The position numbers and the translations under genes are program-made. Positions 10,026 to 20,900 of a stretch of DNA of 64,000 nt are shown here, in pieces (position 1 is the stretch's first letter; every line of letters begins with the position of its first letter). The notes under the pieces were generated by a model, which worked only from the letters and a program-made list of their open reading frames with translations, was not told where the DNA came from and did not search any database. Origin of the DNA: Moesziomyces globuligerus (taxonomy: Eukaryota; Basidiomycota; Ustilaginomycetes; Ustilaginales; Ustilaginaceae). The stretch spans positions 186,001-250,000 of the forward strand of contig JARVLF010000019.1 of assembly GCA_030849465.1 (NCBI GenBank). The letters are read 5' to 3'.

Positions 10026-13000
10026 ATGCAGATGCTCACCAAGTTCGAGTCCAAGTCGAATCGCGTCAAGGGCATCGCCTTCCACCCACGCCTCCCGCTC
10101 CTCGCCTCCTCGCTCCACAACGGCTCCATCCAGCTCTGGAACTACCAGACGGGCACCATCTACGACCGTCTCGAGGAGCACGACGGACCCGTCCGAGGCA
10201 TCTGCTTCCATCCCTCCCAGCCCCTCCTCGTCAGCGGTGGCGACGACTACAAGATCAAGGTCTGGAACCACAAGACCCGCAAGTGCCTCTTCACCCTCAA
10301 CGGCCATCTCGACTATGTCCGCACCGTCTTCTTCCACCACGAGCACCCCTGGATCCTCAGCGCCTCGGACGACCAGACCATCCGCATCTGGAACTGGCAG
10401 AGCAGAACCTGCATCGCCATCCTCACCGGTCACAACCACTACGTCATGTGCGCACAGTTCCACCCCAAGGACGACCTCATCGTCTCCGCCTCCATGGACC
10501 AGACCGTTCGCGTCTGGGACATCAGCGGCCTCCGCAAGAAGAACACCTCGGCGCAGCCCATGAGCATCGAGGAGCAGATCGCACGCGCAAACAGCGCCCA
10601 GGCAGACCTCTTTGGCAACACCGACGCCATGGTCAAGTACGTCCTCGAGGGCCACGACCGCGGCATCAACTGGGCCTCCTTCCACCCCACCCTCCCCCTC
10701 ATCGTCTCGGCCGGCGACGACCGCCAGATCAAGCTCTGGAGGATGTCCGATACAAAGGCCTGGGAGGTCGACACCTGCCGCGGTCACTTTAACAACGTCT
10801 CCTCCGCCCTCTTCCACCCGCGCCACGAACTCATCATCTCGGACGCAGAGGACAAGACCATCCGCGTATGGGACATGGGCAAGCGCACCGCCGTACAGAC
10901 CTTCCGCCGCGAGAGCGACCGCTTCTGGGTCCTCACCGCCCACCCCACCCTCAACCTCTTCGCCGCAGGTCACGACAACGGCCTCATCGTCTTCAAGCTC
11001 GAGCGCGAGCGTCCCGCCTTCTCGGTACACCAGAACACGCTCTACTACATCCGCGACAAGCAGGTCCGCTCGCTCGACTACGCCACCGGCGCAGACCACG
11101 CCCTCCTCAGCGTGAAGCGCCTCGGCAACCAGTACATCCCCCCGCGCACCCTCAGCTACAACCCCGCAGAGCGCTCCGTCATCGTCACCTCGGTCAGCGG
11201 CGACCAGGGCTCCTTCGACGTCGCTCCCCTCCCGCGCGAGGCCGGCGCCGACCTCGCCGAGTCCTCCAGCGTCGGCAAGCGCGGCCAGGGCTCCAGCGCC
11301 ATCTTTGTCGCCCGCAACCGCTTCGCCGTCCTCGACAAGGCCGCACAGACCATCGAGATCCGCGACCTCAACAACGCCGTCACAAAGACCATCACCCCGC
11401 CCCAGCCCACCAACGAGATCTTCTTTGGCGGCACCGCCAGCCTCATTCTCAGCACCGCCACCGGCGTCATCCTCTACGACATCCAGCAGCAAAAGACGCT
11501 CGCAGAGCTCACCAGCCCGCCCGTCAAGTACGTCGTCTGGAGCTTCGACGGCAGCATGGTCGCCCTCCTCAGCAAGCACACCATCACCCTCGCGGACAAG
11601 TCCTTCGCCTCCAGCAACCTCATCCACGAGACCATCCGCATCAAGAGCGCAGCCTGGGACGAGAGCGGCGTGCTCCTCTACAGCACCCTCAACCACATCA
11701 AGTATGCGCTCCCCCAGGGCGACAACGGCATCATCAAGACGCTCGAACAGCCCGTCTACCTCACCAGAGTCAAGGGCAAGACCGTCTTCTGCCTCGACCG
11801 ATCCGCCCGCCCGCAAAACATCACCATCGACCCCACCGAGTTCCGCTTCAAGCTCGCCCTCGTCCAGGGCAAGTACGCCGACGTGCTCACCATCATCAAG
11901 AACAGCAACCTCGTCGGCCAGGCCATCATCGCCTTCCTCCAGAAGAAGGGCTACCCCGAGATCGCCCTCCACTTTGTCCAGGACAAGAGCACCCGCTTCG
12001 ACCTCGCCATCGAGTGCGGCAACCTCGACGTCGCCCTCGAGACCGCCGAGTCGCTCAACGTCGACGAGGTCTGGGACCGTCTCGCCGCCGCCGCCCTCCG
12101 CCAGGGCAACCACAAGATCGTCGAGCGCGCCTACCAGCGCACCAAGAGCTTCGACAAGCTCAGCTTCCTCTACCTCATCACCGGCAACACCGAAAAGCTC
12201 GCAAAGATGGCCGTCATCGCCGACAAGCGTGGCGATCACCTCAGCCGCTTCCACAACGCGCTCTACCTCGGCAACGCCGAGGCCCGCTCCAGCGTGCTCG
12301 CCGACGTGGGTCTGCCCGCGCTCGCCTACGCCGCGGCCAAGTCGAACGGCCTCGAGGACCGCGCGACCGCCATCGCCGCAGAGGCGGGCATGGAGGAGGA
12401 GGCCGCCGAGGTCGACCGACAGCTCAGTCTGGGCGAGGGCTCCTCCAAGCTCGCGCCCCCCACCGCCGTCTCGCAGGCGTTCCAGCACAACTGGCCCATC
12501 GTCAGCAGCGAGCAGAGCTACTTTGACCGCGCGCTCGTCGCCGGCAACGACGGCGGTCCCATCTTCAAGGACAATGCGCTCAACGGCGCCAAGGCGCACG
12601 ACATCGAGTCGTGGCTCGACGGCGAGGCACTGCAAGAGTCCGACGAGGAGGACGAAGAAGACGACGGCATCGATGGCGCGCCCGAGGACTTTGGCGAGGC
12701 GGAGGAGGCATGGGACCTCGCCGAAGAGGAGGACGTCGCGTTGCCCGAGGAAGAGGCTGCCGTCGTCGCCCCGCTCCAAGAGACGCCTCTCGACGGGCTG
12801 GCGGCCGGCAGCTCCGAGGCGGAACACTGGCTGCGCAACTCGCCTGTGGCTGCCGACCACGCCGCTGCGGGCTCGTTCGAGACGGCCATGACGCTTCTGT
12901 CGCGGCAGGCGGGTATCGTCGACTTTGCACCGCTCAAGCCGCTCTTCCTCTCGTCCTACTTGGCCGCGCGTAGCTTCCTGCCTGCCGCACCGAGCGCCGG

Positions 13001-13751
13001 GCCCATCGAGGTCCACCTGCGCAGGAACAACGAGGAGAGCGACGGCAAGGTGACGCAGGCGCATCCTGCCTCGCCGCGTTCGGTCAAGGCGCTCGCCTCG
13101 GGCGAGCTGCAGGAGGGTTACCGCGCTGTGAGCGCCAACAAGCTCGCCGAGGCCGAGACCATCTTCCGACGCCTCTTGCACCAGCTCGTGCTTACGCCCG
13201 CGTCGACCGAGGCGGAGGCGACCGAGATTCGGGACCTGGTGGTGCTCTGCCGCGAGTACATCCTGGGTGTCTCGATCGAGCTCGGACGTCGCAAGCTGAT
13301 CGCGGCCGAGCCGGACAACGTGGCGCGCAACCTGGAGCTGGCGGCGCTCTTCACGCACACGCAGCTGCAGCCGCAGCACCAGACGCTGGCGCTGCGCAGC
13401 GCCATGACCGAGGCGCGCAAGGTCAACAACTACGCCATGGCCGCGAGCTTTGCCAAGCGTCTGGTGGCGCTGTCGCCCGCACCGGCGGTGGCGCAGAAGG
13501 CGCAGCAGATCATCTCGCTCGCCGAGCGAAGCCCGCGAGACGCCGTCGAGGTGCCTGGCTACGACCCATTGGAGCAGACGTTTGTCATTTGCGCTGCTTC
13601 GCATCGCCTCATCTCGGCCGCGGGCGCCGGCTCGGTCTCGGACCCGCTCACAGGAGCTCGCTACCTGCCCGAGTTCAAGGGCACCCTGTGCAAGGTCTCG
13701 CAGATCTCTGAGGTCGGCAAACTCGCCTCGGGCCTGCGCAGCTTCGCGTAA
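10026..13751 (+). CDS. COP1: Coatomer subunit alpha (alpha-COP)
   Basis: Alpha subunit of the COPI vesicle coat, acting on Golgi membranes in retrograde Golgi-to-ER traffic; its beta-propeller reads dilysine retrieval signals. 1241 aa, the usual family length, in one exon. Residues 1-~320 contain WD40 repeats (for example IQLWNYQTG, IKVWNHKTR, IRIWNWQSR, VRVWDISG, IKLWRMSD, IRVWDMG), followed by the coatomer WD-associated alpha-solenoid (~340-770). A very acidic linker lies at ~870-920, and the C-terminal domain that binds epsilon-COP runs to the end and closes with the family's ISEVGK-GLR motif. The ATG sits in a TCACCATGC context right at the first conserved residues (MLTKFESKSNRVKG). No sign of disruption. 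Confidence 0.97.
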   Translation: MQMLTKFESKSNRVKGIAFHPRLPLLASSLHNGSIQLWNYQTGTIYDRLEEHDGPVRGICFHPSQPLLVSGGDDYKIKVWNHKTRKCLFTLNGHLDYVRTVFFHHEHPWILSASDDQTIRIWNWQSRTCIAILTGHNHYVMCAQFHPKDDLIVSASMDQTVRVWDISGLRKKNTSAQPMSIEEQIARANSAQADLFGNTDAMVKYVLEGHDRGINWASFHPTLPLIVSAGDDRQIKLWRMSDTKAWEVDTCRGHFNNVSSALFHPRHELIISDAEDKTIRVWDMGKRTAVQTFRRESDRFWVLTAHPTLNLFAAGHDNGLIVFKLERERPAFSVHQNTLYYIRDKQVRSLDYATGADHALLSVKRLGNQYIPPRTLSYNPAERSVIVTSVSGDQGSFDVAPLPREAGADLAESSSVGKRGQGSSAIFVARNRFAVLDKAAQTIEIRDLNNAVTKTITPPQPTNEIFFGGTASLILSTATGVILYDIQQQKTLAELTSPPVKYVVWSFDGSMVALLSKHTITLADKSFASSNLIHETIRIKSAAWDESGVLLYSTLNHIKYALPQGDNGIIKTLEQPVYLTRVKGKTVFCLDRSARPQNITIDPTEFRFKLALVQGKYADVLTIIKNSNLVGQAIIAFLQKKGYPEIALHFVQDKSTRFDLAIECGNLDVALETAESLNVDEVWDRLAAAALRQGNHKIVERAYQRTKSFDKLSFLYLITGNTEKLAKMAVIADKRGDHLSRFHNALYLGNAEARSSVLADVGLPALAYAAAKSNGLEDRATAIAAEAGMEEEAAEVDRQLSLGEGSSKLAPPTAVSQAFQHNWPIVSSEQSYFDRALVAGNDGGPIFKDNALNGAKAHDIESWLDGEALQESDEEDEEDDGIDGAPEDFGEAEEAWDLAEEEDVALPEEEAAVVAPLQETPLDGLAAGSSEAEHWLRNSPVAADHAAAGSFETAMTLLSRQAGIVDFAPLKPLFLSSYLAARSFLPAAPSAGPIEVHLRRNNEESDGKVTQAHPASPRSVKALASGELQEGYRAVSANKLAEAETIFRRLLHQLVLTPASTEAEATEIRDLVVLCREYILGVSIELGRRKLIAAEPDNVARNLELAALFTHTQLQPQHQTLALRSAMTEARKVNNYAMAASFAKRLVALSPAPAVAQKAQQIISLAERSPRDAVEVPGYDPLEQTFVICAASHRLISAAGAGSVSDPLTGARYLPEFKGTLCKVSQISEVGKLASGLRSFA

Positions 13752-14296
13752 GTCGGCCTCGCCCCTCCGTGTACATATCCACATCCATGCCATGCAACGC
13801 CCAGAGCGTGCTCTCGTTTCGATAGGCTCCTGTGTGTGCGCGTGTGCGTTTGACAGAAGTTGCGGCAATCTTCGACTTGGCAGCAGTCCTGTAGGGCATG
13901 ACTGCGAGTGGACGGAAGTGAGAACGACCTCGCCGGTCTTGCGCTGCCGCTCGGATTGCGAGAGGAAAAGGCGGACTGGATCCGCGTCGTGGTTTGTCCG
14001 TCGCGACGCATGCCACTCCGGAGGCGGACCAAGGCCAGGTGAGCTTGACCGGCAACAGGGAGCGGGGGCTCTTCGGAAGACGACGATTGCCAACTGACAA
14101 AAAGCAGGCGAGCGCTTCGGATGTGTTGGACGAGCGAGACGCGCCTCCACTTTGGTGTCACATGCAGGTCCGGGCTATTTGAGCTTGCGCCTGTGCACGC
14201 AGACGCCTTGCTTTCCGCTTCCATCGATCTTGGTGCAAGCTACACGCTCGCGCTCCTGGGTGCAGGCCGCTAGAACCGTAGCGCATCATCCGCGGC
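13752..14296. other. Intergenic region between COP1 and CCZ1
   Basis: 545 bp holding the COP1 3' UTR and the CCZ1 promoter. There is a TG/CG-alternating stretch near 13830-13850 (GTGTGTGCGCGTGTGCG). No ORF with a recognisable product, RNA gene or repeat is seen. Confidence 0.55.
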
Positions 14297-17134
14297 ATGT
14301 CGTTTCTGCCGTCGTTCTCGTCGCTCGGAGCGCCCTCGAGCTCGGCTGCAACATCGACAGCAGCGCGGCCCACGTTCAAGCCCGCCTCGCTCTCGTACTT
14401 CACCATCTTTTGCCCTGCACTCAAGCCGCCCAAGACGAAGCGTCCGCCATCGCCGCAGTCTGCACAGCACCATGAGGAAGCGGAGGAGCAGGATCCCGAC
14501 GCGCGCGAGGCGGAGCGCGAGGCGGCGCAGATCCTCTTCTACACCAGCCGCGCCCGGGCTGCGCTCAAGGACCGGATGCTGCGGCAGATCGGCATCGCAA
14601 AGGGCATGATCGAGTTCTGCGCCATGGTCCATCCATCCGCCGACGAAGTCGCCGCGGCCAAAGGACGCTCGTGGAACGTGCACTCGAGCAAGCGGCGCAT
14701 GGTGTTGCTCGAGGTCGAAGCAGGCGTGTGGGTGCATGCGAGCATCGACCTGCCGTGCACAACACGCCCGCCTCCCTCGTCCGATACGCATGCCAAGCCG
14801 ATCAGAGACTATCACGACGAGCTGCTGCCCGATGCGTGGCTGGAGGAATGCATCCGCCGCGCCTGGAGGGACTGGACGCTGCTCAACGGCGGACCTGCGC
14901 ACATTCTCAGTCAGAAAGCAGGTCGCGCCGGGCTGGAACGCTCGCTGGAGAAGTACTTTTCCGTGTGGGCGTGGAGCTGGGATCTGGAAGCGGCGACGAA
15001 TGCCGAGTCGACGCAGCAGCGCAGCCTGTTCAGCGAGTGCATCGAGGCGTTTCCTGTCGTGCCTCGCGGTCCACGCGCGCGGCTGTACGAGCTGATGCGC
15101 TCCGAAGCCGCACAGAGGCTGGTCAAAGGGGACGAGGGTGGGCGAGAGCTGATCGTGCTCTCGGACACGGCGATTCTCTGGCCGCCGAGCGATGCAGGCT
15201 GCTTTGATCTGGACAGTCGGAAGGAGGTGGAAGCGAGCGCGGGATGCGGCGAGCATCGCATCGACGCGCGGACGCGGGCGGAGCTGCTGCGGCGGGTGGT
15301 GAGCCATCTGACGGGACTGGAGCGGGAGCGGGATCTGATGCGGGCTGCGGCGGTGGCGAGTACGAGCGACGGACGTCGACGCGGCACCTCGGGTGCGATT
15401 CGCGAACGCGGTTCGTCGCAGGCCAACACGAAGCGCGACGTGCGCACCGGTCTGCTCTCGGCGGGCGCGGGCGCGGGCACGGGCACGGGCAAGAAGCGCG
15501 TCGTCTCGTCGCCCGTGATGCAGCATCGCTCTACGAGCGCGTCGAGCTTCGGCTCGTCGAGCACCGAATCGACGCGCTGGTCGCAGTGGGGCGGGATGCT
15601 GAGCGGGCTCGGTAAGCTGGGCTTTCGCAGCACCGCCGACTCGCCCGCGCGCGCCGAGACGCCCGAACCCAAGCCCTCGGCCGCCGAGGCGCGACCGGAA
15701 GAGGCCACCTCGGCGATCTCGATCGACCCATCCACCCGAGTCGCGGATGAGCGCGACGGTCTGGCTGGCGCACCGTCGCCGACGCGCGTCGAAAGCGCAG
15801 ACCAGGGAGGCGAGGTGTCGAGTCCACTCAGCTCGCTGCAGGATGCGGGAGGCAAGGTGTGGAACGGCGCCGAGCTCGCGCTGCGTGGGCTGGGAGCGTC
15901 GCTAGGCCTGGCCGCTGCCTCGGCGCCGACGGAAAAGGAACGAGCAGCTACGTCGGATGGGGACGAGGTTTCGGAGCAGGAACGGTTCGCGGATGCGTCG
16001 TTCGACACGAGCACCGCCGACGCCGACGCGAGCGTGGTGACCAAGGTCTCGATCCTCGAGCCCGAGGTGGACGTGAGCGAGCTGGCGGAAGCGCTGGGAG
16101 CGGAGGCGGCCGACGTAGCCGCCGAGCCCGAGGCACAGCGCAACGAGGAGGTAGACAGCCCAGTCGAGCCCGACGAAGCGGCGAGGGAGGCGAGGAGCCA
16201 TGACTCGGAGACGACACGGGATTCGGAGCGGGTGGAGTCGGACGCGGCGTCGGTGGTGACGAGCGCGAGCGCCAAGGCGTTTCCGTCGATCTCGGTGACG
16301 TCGGCGGCGTGGTACAACTCGAAGGCGGTGCGGACGGAAGCGATGGTCTCGACGAGTCCGGCGCAGCTACCATCGGCGGGCTGGGCGGAAGCGAGCGAGG
16401 TGGGGGATACGTCGTTGGGGGGCATGTCGGTGCAGTCGGAGCATCACGACTTTGAGTTGGACGGATGGGGTCACGAGGCAGCGCAGGAGTTTCAGAGCTT
16501 CAAGGTCTACGTGGGGACGAGGGACGAGGCGCTATCTCACGAGAGCGTTTCACGGCTGCAGACGGATGCGTTTGGTTGCGTCGAGTACCGCGTGCTCTTC
16601 ACGACACGACGGCTTTTGACGTTTGTGGTGATCGAACGAACGACGATGAAGAACGATTCGAAGCTGTTGGTGGAGGAGAGGGATGGGGGGATGGTGGAGG
16701 ATGCATGGGTGTTGTTGCGACGGATGCAGCGGATGCTCAACGACCATGCGCGAACGGCCGAGACTCGGTGCGACGACGAACGAAGCGGAGTGAGGGTGCT
16801 GCACATGGACGGAGCGACGCTGACGATGCACACCTCGCTCGACGACGATGACGGCGACAAGAAGCTCGAGGACGAGGTCGAGGTGGTGGCCGATGCGCAC
16901 TGCATCCGAGCGCTCGAGCTCATGCGTCGCCACGGCGTCGTCGAGTCATTTTCGCGCTCGAGCAACGGAAAGACGTGGACGGCGAGCCGCCAAGGACGTA
17001 GCCGCTATCGCGACAGCAATACGGACGATGCCAATCAGACCTTCATGGTGCTCGCCGGACGCAAGGCGAGCATCGTCGACTGCGACACCGAGCTCCGCAA
17101 GCTCGCTCGCCAGTATCCGAGCTTTGGCATTTAG
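14297..17134 (+). CDS. CCZ1: Vacuolar fusion protein CCZ1
   Basis: CCZ1 forms with MON1 the guanine-nucleotide exchange factor that activates Rab7/Ypt7 on late endosomes and vacuoles, driving fusion and autophagosome delivery. The N-terminus has the typical first longin strand LSYFTIFCPALKP (~32-44), then the highly conserved ILFYTSR and MLRQIGIAKGMIEFC segments (~80-115). The middle third (~350-690) is a Ser/Glu/Ala-rich, probably disordered insertion. The C-terminal ~200 residues resume a folded longin-like pattern (CVEYRVLFTTRRLLTFVVIE and the PSFGI end). 945 aa is longer than yeast CCZ1 (~700) because of the central insertion. The ATG at 14297 immediately precedes the conserved start. Head-to-tail with COP1 on the left and GCV2 on the right. 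Confidence 0.88.
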   Translation: MSFLPSFSSLGAPSSSAATSTAARPTFKPASLSYFTIFCPALKPPKTKRPPSPQSAQHHEEAEEQDPDAREAEREAAQILFYTSRARAALKDRMLRQIGIAKGMIEFCAMVHPSADEVAAAKGRSWNVHSSKRRMVLLEVEAGVWVHASIDLPCTTRPPPSSDTHAKPIRDYHDELLPDAWLEECIRRAWRDWTLLNGGPAHILSQKAGRAGLERSLEKYFSVWAWSWDLEAATNAESTQQRSLFSECIEAFPVVPRGPRARLYELMRSEAAQRLVKGDEGGRELIVLSDTAILWPPSDAGCFDLDSRKEVEASAGCGEHRIDARTRAELLRRVVSHLTGLERERDLMRAAAVASTSDGRRRGTSGAIRERGSSQANTKRDVRTGLLSAGAGAGTGTGKKRVVSSPVMQHRSTSASSFGSSSTESTRWSQWGGMLSGLGKLGFRSTADSPARAETPEPKPSAAEARPEEATSAISIDPSTRVADERDGLAGAPSPTRVESADQGGEVSSPLSSLQDAGGKVWNGAELALRGLGASLGLAAASAPTEKERAATSDGDEVSEQERFADASFDTSTADADASVVTKVSILEPEVDVSELAEALGAEAADVAAEPEAQRNEEVDSPVEPDEAAREARSHDSETTRDSERVESDAASVVTSASAKAFPSISVTSAAWYNSKAVRTEAMVSTSPAQLPSAGWAEASEVGDTSLGGMSVQSEHHDFELDGWGHEAAQEFQSFKVYVGTRDEALSHESVSRLQTDAFGCVEYRVLFTTRRLLTFVVIERTTMKNDSKLLVEERDGGMVEDAWVLLRRMQRMLNDHARTAETRCDDERSGVRVLHMDGATLTMHTSLDDDDGDKKLEDEVEVVADAHCIRALELMRRHGVVESFSRSSNGKTWTASRQGRSRYRDSNTDDANQTFMVLAGRKASIVDCDTELRKLARQYPSFGI

Positions 17135-17975
17135 CCGCATGAAAGCATTTGTGATCTCACATCTCGCAGCCAAAAAGTCAGAACATGCACAAGATCTCGC
17201 ATTCAAGTCTGACCGGCAAAAAAACCCAAGGCGATTTCGGATTTGGCGGGTGGCTAAGATGGCGGCGCTGCTCTGATGGCAAGGTCATGCGACTTGGATG
17301 GCAGACACGCACTGCGATGGATCGTAGTCAAGATGAGCTCGCATTTCGAGTGTTGCGCGAGAGAGTGGCTTACGAGTCGAGGCGTAGAGGCGATGGCCAA
17401 TCAATCGAGGGCGAGGCGGCGAGATGAGATGGCGACGACCTACCATAAGAGGCAGTTGGGATTACTAAAAGAGGCAAGCGGCCAACTGGTGCATCCAAAA
17501 GCGCGCGAATCAAAGCGCGGACCCTTGCTTGACCGGTGTGGTGCTGCTTGCTTGGTGTGGGGCCGAGGCAAAGCCAAGGCAAAGCCAAGGCAAAGGCTGG
17601 GACGAGCGAATCCGACGACGCCAATCCGTCACCCGTCTCGTCTCACGCGTTATCTCGAGCCAATTCGCGCAAGGGCCCAGTCGGAACACCCGAAGCCGTG
17701 CGTGTCGAGAACGCTCAAAAGTTTCCGGTCGAAACGGCCCTGACCGTCCTCTGAAAGGCGCAAACCTCCGCTCCCATTCGCGCAAAGGCTGCGACTTTTT
17801 TTTCCTTTGGACCCGTGACAGCCTTGGCCCCACTCAGCATCGTAAGCTCTCAGCAGCGCCGCATCCCTTTCGCCTCTTTAGCTTGACGACGTCGCATGCA
17901 CTCCGGCCTCCTTCTCACCACCATCGCCCCCACCCCCTCCGTCGGTTCGGTCACGGCCTACACCCTCTCGACACG
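17135..17975. other. Intergenic region upstream of GCV2
   Basis: 841 bp between CCZ1 and GCV2. The GCV2 frame stays open upstream to 17529 but has no in-frame ATG before 17976, so this is best read as promoter and 5' UTR. A short tandem repeat lies at 17569-17596, a T-run at 17796-17803, and a CT-rich tract runs into the start codon. Confidence 0.55.
17569..17596. repeat. 11-bp tandem repeat (2.5 copies)
   Basis: Unit CAAAGCCAAGG occurs at 17569-17579 and 17580-17590, followed by a partial copy to 17596. It lies ~380 bp upstream of the GCV2 start. Function unknown. Confidence 0.8.
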
Positions 17976-20900
17976 ATGATGGCCACCTCGCTCCTCGCGC
18001 GCTCGCGCCTCCCCGCCGCAGCAGCCCGCTCCGTCCGCTCGCTCCCCATCGCCTCGTCCTCCCGCCTCGCTCCCTTCGCCGCCACCTCGCGCCGCGCACT
18101 CGCCACCCTCAGCTCCACCGAAAACGCGCCCGAGCTCGGCTCCCGTCAGGTCGCAAACTCCATCTTTGCGCCCCTCGACACCTTTGAGCCCCGCCACGTC
18201 GGTCCCCGCCAACGCGATGCAGACAAGATGCTCACCGCGCTCGGCTACTCGCACATCGACCAGCTCGTCCAGGACACCGTCTCCCCCAGCGTCCGCCTCG
18301 AACAGTCCCAGGAATTCTACGACCAGATGAAGCCCCTCTCCGAGAGCGAGCTCGCCCAGCGCGCAGAGACCATCGCAAAGATGAACCGCCCCTTCAAGAG
18401 CCTCATCGGCATGGGCTACCAAAACACCCTCGTGCCCCCCGTCATCCTCCGCAACGTCCTCGAAAACCCCGCTTGGTATACCTCCTACACCCCCTACCAG
18501 CCAGAAATCTCCCAGGGTCGCCTCGAATCGCTCATCAACTTCCAGACCATGGTCAAGTCCCTCACCGGCCTCGACCTCGCAAACGCCTCGCTCCTCGACG
18601 AGGGCACCGCTGCCGCAGAGGCCATGATCCTCGCCTACGGTCAGACAAAGTCGAAGCGCAAGACCTTCCTCGTAGACCGCGGCGTCCTCCCCCAAACCCT
18701 CGCCGTCCTCCGCCAGCGCGCAAAGGGCTTCGGCATCCACGTCGTCGCCACCGACCTCCGCACCCCCGACGGCCACCGCCTGCCCCCCGCAGACCAGATC
18801 CCCCGCGACGACATCATCGGCGCCCTCGTCCAGTACCCCGACGTCGACGGTCGCCTCACCGACTGGGAGGCGCTCGCCGCCGAGATCAAGGGCTTCGGCG
18901 GCATGGTCGTCGCCGCCACCGACCTCCTCGCCCTCACCATGATCCGCCCCCCCGGCGAGTGGGGCGCCGACATCGCCCTCGGCAACGCCGCCCGCTTCGG
19001 CGTGCCCCCCGGCTTCGGCGGACCCCACGCCGCCTTCTTCGCCGTGCGCGACTCGATCAAGCGCAAGATCCCCGGCCGCCTCGTCGGCCTCAGCAAGGAC
19101 ACCCGCGGCGGCCCCGCCTACCGCCTCGCCCTCCAGACGCGCGAGCAGCACATCCGCCGCGAGAAGGCCACCTCCAACATCTGCACCGCACAGGCGCTCC
19201 TCGCAAACATGTCGGCCATGTACGCCGTCTACCACGGCCCCGACGGCCTCCGCAAGATCGCCGCAAAGGTCCACGCACTCACCCGCCTCCTCAAGCACGA
19301 GCTCACCGAACTCGGCCTCCGCGTCGTCAACCGCGACGGCGCCTACTTTGACACGCTCACCATCGACCTCGCCAAGGCAGGCGTCGGCGCCGTCCGCGTC
19401 CACGAGGAGGCCAAAAAGGCCGGCATCAACCTCCGCAGGATCAGCGACACGCGCATCGGCATCACGCTCGACGAGACGGTCAGCATCGAGGAGCTCACCG
19501 ACCTCCTCAACGTCTTTGCCTACGCCACGCGTGCCACAAAGACGGGCGAGGTGCCCTACAAGCCCGACGACCTCCTCGACATCGCCTCGCGCATCGGCCT
19601 CGACGCCGCCTCCACCGACTCGCTCACCATCAGCACGCCCGTCCACGTCGCGCCCGCCAACGGCGCCGCCGCCTCGTCCGACCGTGCGCCCGTGCCCGAC
19701 TTTAGCCGCAAGTCCAAGTTCCTCCAGCAGCCCGTCTTCTCGGCGCACCGCTCCGAGACGCAGATGCTGCGCTACATCCACTCGCTCCAGGCCAAGGACC
19801 TCTCGCTCGTGCACGCCATGATCCCGCTCGGCTCGTGCACCATGAAGCTCAACTCGACGTCGAGCATGATGCTCATCTCCAAGCCCGAGTTCTCGCAGCT
19901 GCATCCCTTCGCGCCCGAGGAGCAGGCGCAGGGCTACGACGTGCTCATCCGCGAGCTCGAGCGCGACCTCTGCATGATCACCGGCTTCCCCGCCGTCTCG
20001 CTGCAGCCCAACTCGGGCGCCCAGGGCGAGTTCGCCGGCCTCTCGGTCATCCGCGCCTACCACGAGTCCAAGGGCGAGGGCAAGCGCGACGTCTGCCTCA
20101 TCCCCACCTCGGCGCACGGCACCAACCCGGCCTCGGCCATCATGGCCGGCATGCGCGTCGTACCCGTCAAGACCAAGGCCGACGGCTCGATCGACCTCGA
20201 CGACCTGCGCGCCAAGGCCGAGCTGCACAAGCACGAGCTCGCCGCCACCATGATCACCGAGCCCGCTACCACGGGCTGCTACTTTGAGGACATCCAGGAG
20301 GCCTTCCAGATCGTCCACGACAACGGCGGCCAGGTGTATCTGGACGGCGCCAACCTGCAGGCGCAGGTGGCGCTGACCAACCCGGCCATCATGGGCGCAG
20401 ACGTGACGCATCTCAACCTGCACAAGACGTTTTCCATCCCGCACGGCGGCGGAGGCCCCGGTGTGGGTCCGATCTGCGTTGCCGAGCATCTGGCGCCGTT
20501 CCTGCCCGGTCATCCGCTCGCCTCGACGGGCGGCGAGATGGCCATCGACCCCATCTCGGCTGCGCCGTGGGGATCGGCTTCGATCCTGACCATCGCCTGG
20601 GCGTACATCAAGATGCTCGGCTGGAGCGGGCTCAAGCGCTCGACCGAGACGTCGCTGCTGGCGGCCAACTATGTGGCGCACCGGCTCAAGGACCACTACA
20701 AGCTCAAGTACACGGGCGCGCGCGGCCGCGTGGCGCACGAGCTGCTGATCGACGTGGCCGAGTTCGAAGACGTGGGGCTCAAGGTGATGGACTTTGCCAA
20801 GCGCCTCATCGACTACGGCTTCCATCCGCCCACGTGCAGCTGGCCCATCTCCACCGGCCTGCTCATCGAGATCACCGAGTCCGAGTCGCTCCAGGAGATC

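Noticed and set aside
9867..14150. 1427-codon open frame antisense to alpha-COP, longer than the gene itself
   Set aside because: It covers a strongly conserved gene on the other strand, is full of Val/Gly/Asp/Glu low-complexity and has no domain. GC-rich codon bias (few TTA, CTA, TCA codons) removes stops from the opposite strand. The same holds for long antisense frames over GCV2, FRS1, the SMG7-like gene, Argonaute and TEL1.
17529..17975. In-frame N-terminal extension of GCV2
   Set aside because: The frame is open but contains no ATG before 17976, and a good mitochondrial presequence starts at 17976.
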